Source: MTP4 sp052056915 (lineage in GTDB: Archaea; Halobacteriota; Methanosarcinia; Methanosarcinales; Methanosarcinaceae). Taken from it: a DNA stretch of 64,000 nt. The translations under genes were made by a program, and so were the position numbers. Of the stretch, positions 17,920 to 26,232 are shown one piece after another; positions within the stretch are counted from its first letter, which is position 1, and each line of letters starts with the position of its first letter. The stretch spans positions 3,162,001 to 3,226,000 of the forward strand of contig NZ_CP195119.1 of the NCBI RefSeq assembly GCF_052056915.1, read 5' to 3'. The notes below the pieces were generated by a model that did not search any database, was not told the DNA's origin, and worked only from the letters and a program-made list of their open reading frames with translations.

Positions 17920-19131
17920 TCATCCTTCGAGCAGTTCTTTTTCCTCGAATATCTTTTTCAACTCTCTTTCGAGCTTTCTCCTCCTGATGTCCAGGTGATC
18001 GGCTTTCAGGTTGAGGCTCTGGACCTGCCTTGAAAATAATTCGGGATCGGTTTTTTCTTCCTCTCCTTCTTTTTGTTTTTTCACCGTTTCAAAATCGGCT
18101 TTTACTTCTTCTTTCCGGTTTTTGAGGAGTTTCAGCTTCTCTTTTAGGGCTTCCCTCTGGCTTTCATCAAGGACGCTGTTGACCTGCTGTTCGAGTTCGT
18201 TTTCCTTATTTTCGAGGCTTTCCAGGACTTTTTCGATCCGGTCCAGGATTTCAGCTTCTATCGCTTTGTCAAAGATGATTTCTTCGGGCTTTTTTTCAGG
18301 CGGTTTTTCGGCTGCTTTGGCTGCTTCGGACGCTTCGTATTTTTCCTTTTCTTTCGGGGGGATGAATACTTTCCGGTCTTTGAGCACTCTCTGGTTCATG
18401 AAATTGGGGGAAACGATCTCGATGTCGGCTCCGTGGAGGGTGTCGAGCACGTCTTTTTTAAGTTCCGAGCGGACAGAAATGAGGTTTTCCACGTCTTTCA
18501 GGAGCCCTCCTACCTTGTAGGTTACCGAAAAGTCCCCAAGTTCGAGGACCTGGACAAAAGGGCTTTCAAGGCCGGTTTTTTCTGCGGCAAGGAGCAGGTT
18601 TTTTTCAATTTTTTTCCAGGATACATCATAGCCAAGCGAAACCGAGGTGCTCACGATCGTGCCCGATGTCCGGATGGTCTTCAGGGGGTTTGAAACCAGT
18701 TTGAGGTTGGGAAGGGTCACCAGGTCCCGGTCAATAGACTGGACTTCCGTATGCAGGATGTGGATGTCCGTGACTCTCCCGAAGACGGTTTCACTTTCAA
18801 TGTAGTCCCCTATCCTGAAGGGCTTTATAATCCGGAGCATAATTCCGGACATGGCGTTTGCAATGAAGGTGGTGGAAGAAAGGGCGATCGCAGCCCCGGC
18901 AACGATTCCCAGGAGCTGGAGAATTGATTCTTTGTCGGCGTAAGGGATCGGGAGGCTGAAGATTATGAAAACCAGGCCAATGCCCATGACTGCAAGCTGA
19001 ATAAGCTGCCGGACAAGTTTCACATCTCCTGTGACCATTTTTGCCCTGCGAAACAGGTATTCGATCCCAAAAAGGAGAATAAGTGTAACTCCCAGTGCAA
19101 TAAAGCTTGCCAGGTAATCCTCCAGAATCAT
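17920..19131 (-). CDS. MscS-family mechanosensitive channel with long charged C-terminal coiled coil
   Basis: A 403-residue channel protein. Three N-terminal membrane helices end in a pore-lining TM3-like segment rich in Gly and Ala (GIVAGAAIALSSTTFIANAMS, near 75-95). The MscS beta domain follows (PFRIGDYIESETVFGRVTDI, then LVTLPNLKLVSNPL). From about residue 265 the chain becomes highly charged, with long Glu/Lys heptad-like stretches to the end, predicted as coiled coil. That tail is longer than in small MscS proteins and may mediate assembly or partner binding. It would release solutes on hypo-osmotic shock. It is divergent from the CooC-like gene. Confidence 0.9.
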   Translation of the reverse strand: MILEDYLASFIALGVTLILLFGIEYLFRRAKMVTGDVKLVRQLIQLAVMGIGLVFIIFSLPIPYADKESILQLLGIVAGAAIALSSTTFIANAMSGIMLRIIKPFRIGDYIESETVFGRVTDIHILHTEVQSIDRDLVTLPNLKLVSNPLKTIRTSGTIVSTSVSLGYDVSWKKIEKNLLLAAEKTGLESPFVQVLELGDFSVTYKVGGLLKDVENLISVRSELKKDVLDTLHGADIEIVSPNFMNQRVLKDRKVFIPPKEKEKYEASEAAKAAEKPPEKKPEEIIFDKAIEAEILDRIEKVLESLENKENELEQQVNSVLDESQREALKEKLKLLKNRKEEVKADFETVKKQKEGEEEKTDPELFSRQVQSLNLKADHLDIRRRKLERELKKIFEEKELLEG

Positions 19132-19222
19132 TCTCCCCTCTCCTATCCTCGATTCTCTATCTTCCGGGCCGCATACCCGAATTCAGTTCCCCATTAAAGT
19201 TTATCCGTTCTTATTGATATAG

Positions 19223-19318
19223 CTATTATCCGGAATACTTCTATCCGGAATATTTCTATCCGAAATACTTCTATCTGAAATACTTCTATCCGGAATAGCT
19301 CTATCTGGAATAATTCTC
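19223..19318. repeat. 15-bp degenerate tandem repeat
   Basis: Units of the form ctatccggaatactt recur about six times with one or two changes each. They lie in the divergent gap between the MscS gene (start at 19131) and the CooC-like gene (start at 19434), so inside or next to both promoters. Confidence 0.85.
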
Positions 19319-19433
19319 TTTGTTGTGCCTATTATCAGGTAACTATCTTTCTACAACTACGGTGCTTGAAAAACAGGGTTTTTAACTTATCAATGAGTAA
19401 CGTACTGAAAACAATTCTAATGGATGATCCTGG

Positions 19434-20243
19434 ATGAAAATAGCAGTATGCGGAAAAGGCGGAAGTGGTAAGAGCACTGTTTCGGCTCTCCTTGCAAAGC
19501 AGATGGCAAAAAAGAAAAACGTCCTGGTGCTCGATACGGACGAGTCGAATTATGGGCTGCACACCCAGCTCGGACTGGCAGCTCCAAAAGACTTGATGGA
19601 ATACTTCGGGGGAAAACAGGGTTTCAAGCAGAAGCAAAGAGCTCCGAAGACCTCCGCAATCGGCGGGCTTGGCGGGCCGGGCAGCTCGGGTGGCCCGGGG
19701 AGTGCTCCTCAGCAACAGCAGTCCCGCTTTTTCGAAGAAAGGTGGAAACTTTCCGATATCCCTTCGGAGTTCGTGGAAGAATCCGGAAAAATCAGGCTCA
19801 TGGCAATTGGCAAGATCCATGAGTTCGGGGAAGGCTGTGCCTGCCCCATGGGTGTCCTTACCCGGGAGTTCCTGGAAAACCTTGACCTCTCTGAGGACGA
19901 TATCGTGATCGTGGACACGGAAGCCGGGGTCGAACATTTCGGGCGGGGCGTTGCCAAAGACTTTGATACAATCCTTGTCGTGGTTGACCCTTCCTACGAA
20001 TCCCTGAAATTGTCCCGAAAGTTTGAGGAACTCGGGGACCAGGCCGGAAACAGGGTTTTCTTTGTGCTGAACAAGGTCGAGGAAGATATTAAAGCCGAGC
20101 TTCTGGAAGCCGTTGATTCTTCCAAAGTTGCCGCGGTAATTCCTGCGGACAGGGGGCTTTTCAAGGCGTCCCTGAAAGGGGAAGAATTCGAAATTGAGCT
20201 GGACGAAATTGTAAAGCTTGAGGAATTTCTGGAGAATAACTAA
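19434..20243 (+). CDS. CooC-type nickel-insertion ATPase (MinD superfamily)
   Basis: A 269-residue P-loop ATPase of the CooC/MinD group. It has the deviant Walker A GKGGSGKS (residues 7-14), a switch region with LDTDESN, the CxC metal motif (Cys135 and Cys137 in GCACPMG), and the DTEAGVEHFGRG signature of CooC. CooC proteins load nickel into carbon monoxide dehydrogenase. An unusual Gly/Ser/Gln-rich insert (about residues 77-96) separates the two halves. No CODH subunit gene is adjacent here, so the client is inferred. A strong hairpin follows the gene. Confidence 0.88.
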   Translation: MKIAVCGKGGSGKSTVSALLAKQMAKKKNVLVLDTDESNYGLHTQLGLAAPKDLMEYFGGKQGFKQKQRAPKTSAIGGLGGPGSSGGPGSAPQQQQSRFFEERWKLSDIPSEFVEESGKIRLMAIGKIHEFGEGCACPMGVLTREFLENLDLSEDDIVIVDTEAGVEHFGRGVAKDFDTILVVVDPSYESLKLSRKFEELGDQAGNRVFFVLNKVEEDIKAELLEAVDSSKVAAVIPADRGLFKASLKGEEFEIELDEIVKLEEFLENN

Positions 20244-20260
20244 GAGTTTCTGGAGAATAA

Positions 20261-20304
20261 CTGATTCATAGGTAAGGCCTGTGAATCAGTGCATTTTAAT
20301 TTTA
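20261..20304 (+). terminator. Hairpin after the CooC-like gene
   Basis: CTGATTCATAGG pairs with CCTGTGAATCAG (20261-20289) through a short loop, giving a stem of about 12 pairs, followed by a T-rich stretch. A GC-rich hairpin CCGGGC-ATCA-GCCCGG (20353-20368) sits closer to the convergent regulator gene. Confidence 0.65.
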
Positions 20305-20395
20305 TCAGGTAGCTCTTTTTTGTGACGCTTTCACTTAGCAGGGGTCGCATTTCCGGGCATCAGCCCGGCTGGACCAGGTTAACTATTATTGCTAC

Positions 20396-20749
20396 TCAGC
20401 AGCTCAGGTCCACCGTTATCCGAACCGCGTCATAATTGACCACCGGTTTCTTATGCAGTACGGGGTCTTTTTTCTCTTCAAATTCCAGCAGCCCGATTCC
20501 TTCCAGATAGTTTACATCGTTTGAAACATTGGACTGGCTGCGGTTCAGGAGGCGAGCAAGCTCACTGATGGATTCGGGTTTCTTTTCCCGGATTACCTGA
20601 AGCAGGCGGATGCGTTCATTTGTGAGGATCTTCGATACGTCATCCGGGGTGCGGGCTATAATTTTTGGCTTTTGTTTTTCAGTTGTTTTGCCTGCCCTGA
20701 TGTCCTCAAAAAGCTGGTTGAGATGATTTCCATAGGCTTCATCGGACAT
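20396..20749 (-). CDS. Winged-helix DNA-binding protein, likely antitoxin of a TumE-type pair
   Basis: A 117-residue protein with a winged helix-turn-helix in its centre: ILTNERIRLLQVIREKKPESISELARLLNRSQSNVSNDVNYLEGIGLL spans about residues 41-88 (helix-turn-helix at SISELARLLNRSQSNVS). This matches the HVO_A0114-like family of putative DNA-binding proteins. It follows, 10 bases on, the TumE-like gene on the same strand. By analogy with that family it would neutralise the toxin and repress the operon. The functional call rests on gene pairing and fold, not on experiment. Confidence 0.8.
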   Translation of the reverse strand: MSDEAYGNHLNQLFEDIRAGKTTEKQKPKIIARTPDDVSKILTNERIRLLQVIREKKPESISELARLLNRSQSNVSNDVNYLEGIGLLEFEEKKDPVLHKKPVVNYDAVRITVDLSC

Positions 20750-20759
20750 GACCTTGATT

Positions 20760-21107
20760 TTAATGTCTTTTAATTTCGTCTATAAGCCCCCTGTTTTGTT
20801 CTATCATACTGAGAAGTTCTTCATAGATGTGCTTCAAGGATATGAATTCGAATTCAACTGGCTGTTTGTCAAATAGGTGTTTGTGGTCTCTTCTTTTATG
20901 CCCTTTTATCACATGGGCATTATCAACCCTTATGACTGTTTCCCATCCGGAAGATTCCGATTTCACTCTATAGTTGAAGCTATATTTTATTCCGTGGGGG
21001 ATTTGCGGTGATTCTTTAACTCTTGTGATGGAGATATCGATGAGTTCATCTTCCGCCAATACTCTGGTTTCTTTCACCAGTGTTCTGGAGTCCAAAGTTT
21101 CAAACAC
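20760..21107 (-). CDS. TumE-like (DUF6516) putative toxin
   Basis: A 115-residue protein resembling the DUF6516/TumE family of toxin-antitoxin systems. The visible pattern fits: an N-terminal region with VIRVDNAHVIKGHKRRDHKH (near 65-84), typical of the family's DNAHG-like and H-K-H rich core, and an acidic C-terminal helix. The first gene of a two-gene operon, with the winged-helix protein 10 bases downstream. Family assignment is from recall of the motif and the pairing; the target of the toxin is not known to me. Confidence 0.7.
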   Translation of the reverse strand: MFETLDSRTLVKETRVLAEDELIDISITRVKESPQIPHGIKYSFNYRVKSESSGWETVIRVDNAHVIKGHKRRDHKHLFDKQPVEFEFISLKHIYEELLSMIEQNRGLIDEIKRH

Positions 21108-21619
21108 CTGTATGCTGTTTCCATATTTGCTTTATGAGCCATCTCAATATATAACTATATGGTTTGAGCATATAGGGGTTATCAAAATTTCTAAAAAAAG
21201 CTTGCAGAATAAAATGCCGTTGTTGGCTTTTACCTGACGCAAAAGGCGCTTTATGAACTATTTTTTGTGTTTTCTATTTGGAGAATTTCATCCACATTTT
21301 TGCTTTTCTGCAATTTATGCATATTTTTAAATTTTTTTAAGGGCAAGCCGCTCTCCGAGCGGACAAGCTCGATGGGATACGGTATTCACGCTACTCTGTT
21401 TTTTTGAAACGAGCTCATTTGAGAAACCCTTGTCCTGAATCTGATCTCCTAATGGGGAATTTCCTTCTCTATTATCCGAAAGTATATTATTGATCGTGTT
21501 ATTTTGAATAGTGCAAAGTTTATGCCTGTCCGGTTACGGATGTTTTCAAAAACTCTTTAATTAACTTTGTGAATACGCTACTAGACTAAATTCTTCTCAT
21601 CATTCATTGGAGACTTATT
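21108..21619. other. Non-coding gap upstream of iorA
   Basis: No gene is seen. A GC-rich hairpin CCGCTC-TCC-GAGCGG (21348-21362) stands out in the AT-rich background after a T-run. The promoters of the divergent toxin and iorA genes must lie here. Confidence 0.45.
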
Positions 21620-23452
21620 ATGACGACACGCGAGTACATGCTTGGAAACGTGGCAATTGCCCGGGGCCTTCTTGAAGGAGGCGTACAGGTGGCTTCAGGC
21701 TATCCGGGGACTCCTTCCTCGGAGATCATCGATACCCTTGCAGCCCGAAAGGACCGGGACTATTATATCGAATGGTCCGTGAACGAAAAGGTGGCAATGG
21801 AAGTGGCTGTGGGAGCCGCCTGGGCCGGGGTGCGCTCGGTGGTTACCATGAAACATGTGGGGCTGAACGTGGCAGCCGACCCCTTCATGACCCTTGCCTA
21901 CGCCGGGACAAAGGGCGGGCTGATCGCTATTGTGGCTGACGACCCTTCCTGCCACTCCTCCCAGAACGAGCAGGACACCCGGCGCTACGCCCAGTTTGCC
22001 CTTGTGCCCTGTTTTGACCCGTCCACTCCCCAGGAAGCCAAGGACATGATCCCCTATGCCTTTGAATTTTCGGAAAAGTTCGAGATGCCCGTGATCTTCC
22101 GGCCGACGACCCGGATCTCCCACGGGAAGTCCGACATCGAACTCGGGGATATCCCGACCGACAAACCGCCCGCTAATTTCGAAAAGCTGCTTGACCGCTG
22201 GGTCATGCTCCCGAAGAACGCCCGGCCTCGCCACACCCACGTCCTTTCGATCCAGCAGGCCATGGAAGATGCCCTGGCTGAATCCCCCTGGAATTCCTTG
22301 GAGCTGAACCCGGGTGCGAAGTTCGGGGTAATCGGGGCAGGCATTGCTTCGGTCTATGCAAAAGAAGCCCTTGAAGAACTCGGGGTTGAAGCTTCCTTCC
22401 TGAAGATCGGTGCATACCCAATCCCGAAGAAGCTGATCAGGGAGCTTCTTGAAACCGTTGACGCCGTGCTCGTATTTGAGGAACTGGAACCGATTGTGGA
22501 AGAACAGGTCAAGATGATCGCACAGGATGCCGGGCTTCCGGTTTCTATCCTCGGGAAAATGAACGGCTTTGTCTCGCGGGAAGGAGAATTGAATATAAGC
22601 AGTTTCCTGAAAGCTCTCGGGAAAGTCTTTGACCTTCCCGAAGAACCTGATTCCGAAGCTGCTGCTGGTGCTGCCGCTGGGAATGAGCCTGAAGCTCTCG
22701 AGCTTGCCCCCCGCCCGCCTGCCCTCTGTGCCGGCTGTTCCCACAGGGCAACTTTCTACTCCATGAAGAAGGTCTTTGGGAAGGACGCGGTTTACCCAAG
22801 TGACATCGGCTGCTACACCCTGGGCATCCAGAGCGGGACGGTCGAAACCACCCTCTGTATGGGTTCAAGCATCAGCATAGCGTCCGGGCTTTACCATGCA
22901 GGCGAGAAGCGGCCGATCTGCTGCTCCATCGGGGACTCGACTTTTTTCCATACCGGCATGAACTCGCTCCTGAACGCCATCTACAATAAAGCTGACATCA
23001 CGGTCACCATCCTGGACAATCGCATAACCGGTATGACAGGGCACCAGCCAAACCCGGGCATGGGCTTTACCGCAACCGGAGAACCGACCGTGGAAGTCTC
23101 CCTTGCCGAACTCTGCAAGGCTATGGGAGCCGGGCTTGTGACCGTTGCCGACCCCTATGACCCTGCAGAGATCCAGGAGGCCTTCAAGGCCGCAAAGGAA
23201 TTCAAAGGTACTGCTGTGGTAATAGCAAAGCAGCCCTGCGTGATCTCCGCAAAGAGGGCAGGAATCCGACGTGTCCCCTATGTGGTTGACCCTGAGAAGT
23301 GTGAAGGTTGCAAGCAGTGCGTGAAGTTCGGCTGCCCTGCAATCGAGTTTGACGAGGAAAAGAAGGTCGCGGTAATTACTGCTCTTTGCAGCGGGTGCGG
23401 GGTCTGTGCCCAGATATGCAAGTTCGATGCAATCGGGGAGGTGAAGAAATGA
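21620..23452 (+). CDS. iorA: Indolepyruvate:ferredoxin oxidoreductase, alpha subunit
   Basis: A 610-residue subunit that oxidatively decarboxylates aryl pyruvates to aryl-acetyl-CoA with ferredoxin, or runs in reverse to make aromatic amino acids from aryl acetates. It shows the N-terminal pyruvate-oxidoreductase-like domain (GYPGTPSSEI near 39), the TPP-binding domain with CAGCSHRATFYSMKK and GDSTFFHTGMNS, then a ferredoxin-like end with two cysteine clusters (CEGCKQCVKFGC and CSGCGVCAQIC). Length is normal. Its stop overlaps the start of iorB (ATGA), so the two subunits are made together. Confidence 0.96.
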   Translation: MTTREYMLGNVAIARGLLEGGVQVASGYPGTPSSEIIDTLAARKDRDYYIEWSVNEKVAMEVAVGAAWAGVRSVVTMKHVGLNVAADPFMTLAYAGTKGGLIAIVADDPSCHSSQNEQDTRRYAQFALVPCFDPSTPQEAKDMIPYAFEFSEKFEMPVIFRPTTRISHGKSDIELGDIPTDKPPANFEKLLDRWVMLPKNARPRHTHVLSIQQAMEDALAESPWNSLELNPGAKFGVIGAGIASVYAKEALEELGVEASFLKIGAYPIPKKLIRELLETVDAVLVFEELEPIVEEQVKMIAQDAGLPVSILGKMNGFVSREGELNISSFLKALGKVFDLPEEPDSEAAAGAAAGNEPEALELAPRPPALCAGCSHRATFYSMKKVFGKDAVYPSDIGCYTLGIQSGTVETTLCMGSSISIASGLYHAGEKRPICCSIGDSTFFHTGMNSLLNAIYNKADITVTILDNRITGMTGHQPNPGMGFTATGEPTVEVSLAELCKAMGAGLVTVADPYDPAEIQEAFKAAKEFKGTAVVIAKQPCVISAKRAGIRRVPYVVDPEKCEGCKQCVKFGCPAIEFDEEKKVAVITALCSGCGVCAQICKFDAIGEVKK

Positions 23453-24090
23453 GCGAAAGTGCAATTATTGGAAGTGAGGCAAATGCCGGTGAGGCTGAAA
23501 ACCCGAAACAGAGTTTCGACCTCCTGATTACCGGAGTAGGCGGCCAGGGTGCAATCCTTGCCTCGGACATCATCGGAAAAGCTGCAGTTATAGCAGGCCT
23601 TCCGATCCGTGCCGCTGAAACTCACGGCATGGCCCAGCGCGGGGGCTCGGTCGTCAACCATATCCGGATAGGAGCCGATCTCGGGTCCATGATCCCTGAG
23701 AAAGGCGCGGACCTGATGCTTGCCCTGGAGCCCATGGAAGCTATCAGGTACCTGGACTTTTTGAAGGACGGCGGAGTCGTGATCGTAAACACCGAAGCTG
23801 TGATTCCGGTAACCGTAACTTCCGGTCAGGCTTCATACCCTGAGGTCTCGAAGATTCTGGAAACCCTCTCCGGGAAATATGCCGTGAAAGCCTTCAACGC
23901 GGATGACCTTGCCGCAGAAGCCGGAAACAGGCTTGCCATGAATGTGGTTATGGTGGGCGCGGTTTCAAGCTACCTTCCGATTTCAAAAGAGGTCCTACTG
24001 GAAAGTGTGAAGGCGCTTGTGCCTCCTAAGACGGTTGAGATTAACGTGAAGGCGTTTGAGCTGGGAAGGGAGAAGGTTCAGGAAAGTTAA
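23449..24090 (+). CDS. iorB: Indolepyruvate:ferredoxin oxidoreductase, beta subunit
   Basis: A 213-residue beta subunit, the gamma-like domain of the 2-oxoacid oxidoreductase family. It carries the Rossmann-type GVGGQGAILASDIIGKAA (near residues 25-42) and ETHGMAQRGGSVVNHIRIG. The ATG at 23449 overlaps the iorA stop by four bases and gives the family's usual length, whereas the upstream part of the open frame is antisense to the iorA cysteine cluster coding and should be ignored. A hairpin with T-run follows at 24165. Confidence 0.95.
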   Translation: MSESAIIGSEANAGEAENPKQSFDLLITGVGGQGAILASDIIGKAAVIAGLPIRAAETHGMAQRGGSVVNHIRIGADLGSMIPEKGADLMLALEPMEAIRYLDFLKDGGVVIVNTEAVIPVTVTSGQASYPEVSKILETLSGKYAVKAFNADDLAAEAGNRLAMNVVMVGAVSSYLPISKEVLLESVKALVPPKTVEINVKAFELGREKVQES

Positions 24091-24164
24091 TACTGAGTTT
24101 TAAAGACATTAAAACTTAGTGATTTTTCTGAAACTTACTTTGTTTGAGTCTCTAACTATAACAC

Positions 24165-24212
24165 GCTGTTGAATTTTTTAATTCACAGCATCTCTTTTTT
24201 CTTTTTTTGGAT
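24165..24212 (+). terminator. Terminator-like hairpin after iorAB
   Basis: GCTGTTGAATT can pair with AATTCACAGC (24165-24189, one bulge) and is followed by long T-runs. Confidence 0.6.
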
Positions 24213-24267
24213 TGCTTTTTGAAATCTAATAATTAATTTGTCGCTTTGTCTTAAACATAAATTTTTA

Positions 24268-24771
24268 TTATTGGGTATCTCTACCTTTGGAAATTCCTTT
24301 TAATCCCAGGACAAAAACTATTGCAAGAACCTGGGCGATTGCAAGCCCGATAAAGTTCGATATAACATCTGCCATGCTTGCTACACGGAAGGGGAGATAC
24401 ATTTGAATTATTTCGTTAAGGATGCCATACGCTGTGCCCGTGCCTATGGAGCAAATTGCCGGGTATTTTACCAATGATGGGTTTTTGGAATTCGAAAATG
24501 CAAGGTACAGTAAAACCCCGAATACGAAGTACACGGCGAGATGAGCCGGGTCTATGGACAGACCCGTGACATACCTCAAGGTTTCAAGCAAAAAATCCTT
24601 GATAAAAGAAAGGTTGTTTTCGACCAGGGCGTCTCTTGTTTTGTAACCCAGGGTCATTACCAGGAAGTGTTTCAGGTCTCCCAGGTCTGAAGTGACTGAT
24701 AAGTAGAAAATCAGGACTGCGTATGAAACTGCGACTAAAGTAAAAATACTGGTTTTTTTTATTTTTGACAT
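24268..24771 (-). CDS. VanZ-like membrane protein
   Basis: A 167-residue membrane protein with four hydrophobic segments. The conserved VanZ pattern is visible: an N-terminal helix ending in YLSVTSDLG, a middle helix with AHLAVYFVFGVLLYLAF, and the acidic GTAYGILNEIIQMYLPFRVASMADVISNFIG region near 115-143 (the E-x-x-Q-x-x-x-x-x-R-x-x-x-x-D-x-x-x-N motif). VanZ-like proteins are linked to envelope glycolipids; their precise role in archaea is unknown. It begins the cell-surface region and stands apart from iorAB. Confidence 0.85.
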   Translation of the reverse strand: MSKIKKTSIFTLVAVSYAVLIFYLSVTSDLGDLKHFLVMTLGYKTRDALVENNLSFIKDFLLETLRYVTGLSIDPAHLAVYFVFGVLLYLAFSNSKNPSLVKYPAICSIGTGTAYGILNEIIQMYLPFRVASMADVISNFIGLAIAQVLAIVFVLGLKGISKGRDTQ

Positions 24772-25164
24772 TTTACCTGGGATATTTATGAAAGGTGCTT
24801 ATTTAAATCTATTTGATATGTTTAAGTTCTTTGATTATTTATTAACTGATTGATTATTTATGGATAAATCTTAGATATTAATTCACTTCGGTCATTCTCA
24901 TTTTTGGCAGCCTTGTCAATCAAAAGGCAAGCTCGTTATATTTAATAAGATTTTTATATATGTTTTTACGATAGCTTACTGGATATTATTATCATGTGTA
25001 GCCTTGACATCGATTGATTTCAATGACTATGGCGTAAAACTCTTGAATTATACATGGTAAAAATAGTAACGAGTTTTCACCTGGTAATTTTACGCCATTC
25101 TAAATAATAAATAATACGAATCAAACACAAAAATTGGAACTAATGTAAAAAATGGGAACCGGAT
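24772..25164. other. Divergent gap with competing inverted repeats
   Basis: No gene is seen. ATGGCGTAAAA (25029-25039) is inverted at TTTTACGCCAT (25088-25098), and a nested pair AAAACTC (25036-25042) / GAGTTTT (25071-25077) uses overlapping bases, so two exclusive folds are possible. This sits just upstream of the GlcNAc-1-P transferase-like gene. Confidence 0.6.
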
Positions 25165-26154
25165 GTGGTCATTTTAATTGATTTCCTTCTTAACTACAGG
25201 ATCGGAGTAATTGAACTCTTGAGTAATTTTTTGTTTCCCTTCTTAGTTACAGCAGTGACTATGCCTTATTTCATTAATAGGCTGAAGGAAAATAATTTCG
25301 TAGTCAAAGACTACTACAAGAAAAAGCCAACAATGGTGCCAACCTCAGGCGGGCTTATAATCCTACTCATAGCGTTACTTTCGATATCCTTAAATTCTCT
25401 CTTTTTTAAGTTCACAACCCAAAACTATGTTATCCTGGTGATTATCGTACTTTTCGGGCTTTTCGGGATCCTGGATGATATGATAAACATAGGGCGCCTG
25501 TCCAAACTCATAATTATGTATTACTGCACCTATCCGCTTATCCAGTATGTACCTCATCCTCTGGTTTTATATTCCGGGGATTGGGCTATTTCTCTCGGGG
25601 TCCTCTCGCTTCAGTTTATAGTTCCCACATACGTACTTGTTGCGTCAAACCTCGTGAACATGCACTCCGGATATAACGGCCTTGCATCCGGCTTATCCGT
25701 AATTTTATTGTGTTCCCTAATCATTAAATCCCTACTACTAAACGACGTCGAAAATATAGTGACAGTAGTCGCTTTGACCGGGGCTCTGATCGGTTATTAT
25801 ATCTATGACCACTACCCGTCTAAAATATTCTGGGGAAATGTGGGTTCCCTGGTAATAGGGGCTACCATAGGCGCTATCATAGTCATACAGGGATTTTTGA
25901 TAAGCGGGTTTATAATGCTTATTCCACACACGGTAAATTTTTTGATGTATGTGTACTGGAAACTTAAAAAATACCCTCCCGCCAAGTTTGGAAAGGACCG
26001 GGGAGATGGTATTCTGGAAGTCCCCAACCCGCTTACTTTGAAATGGGTCCTGCCTTACTACTATAATGTAACTGAGAATCAGGCAACTTATGCGATGTTT
26101 TTGCTTACAGCGGTTTTTTGTGCTATAGGTATTCTAATCCCGGGAAGACTTTAA
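25165..26154 (+). CDS. MraY/GPT-family glycosyl-1-phosphate transferase (AglH-like)
   Basis: A 329-residue polytopic membrane enzyme of the family that transfers a UDP-sugar-1-phosphate to a polyprenyl phosphate. Key elements: PTSGG near residue 59, the aspartate pair in GILDDMINIG near 100-109, NLVNMHSGYNGLASG near 163-177, and GNVGSLVIGA near 229-238, all in the order expected. The archaeal/eukaryotic branch makes dolichyl-PP-GlcNAc, the first lipid-linked sugar of N-glycosylation; that assignment is an inference. The start is a GTG at 25165; the overlapping ATG two bases earlier is out of frame. It opens the surface-glycan region. Confidence 0.88.
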   Translation: MVILIDFLLNYRIGVIELLSNFLFPFLVTAVTMPYFINRLKENNFVVKDYYKKKPTMVPTSGGLIILLIALLSISLNSLFFKFTTQNYVILVIIVLFGLFGILDDMINIGRLSKLIIMYYCTYPLIQYVPHPLVLYSGDWAISLGVLSLQFIVPTYVLVASNLVNMHSGYNGLASGLSVILLCSLIIKSLLLNDVENIVTVVALTGALIGYYIYDHYPSKIFWGNVGSLVIGATIGAIIVIQGFLISGFIMLIPHTVNFLMYVYWKLKKYPPAKFGKDRGDGILEVPNPLTLKWVLPYYYNVTENQATYAMFLLTAVFCAIGILIPGRL

Positions 26155-26232
26155 TGGAAGGTCGTAACGGAAGGTTGCAAATTACCTTCAAAATAAATGA
26201 ATGATGATTCGCCGAAAAAAGCGCAATCACCA

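Noticed and set aside
21695..22744. 349-codon reverse open frame
   Set aside because: Antisense to iorA, with no family motifs and biased composition.
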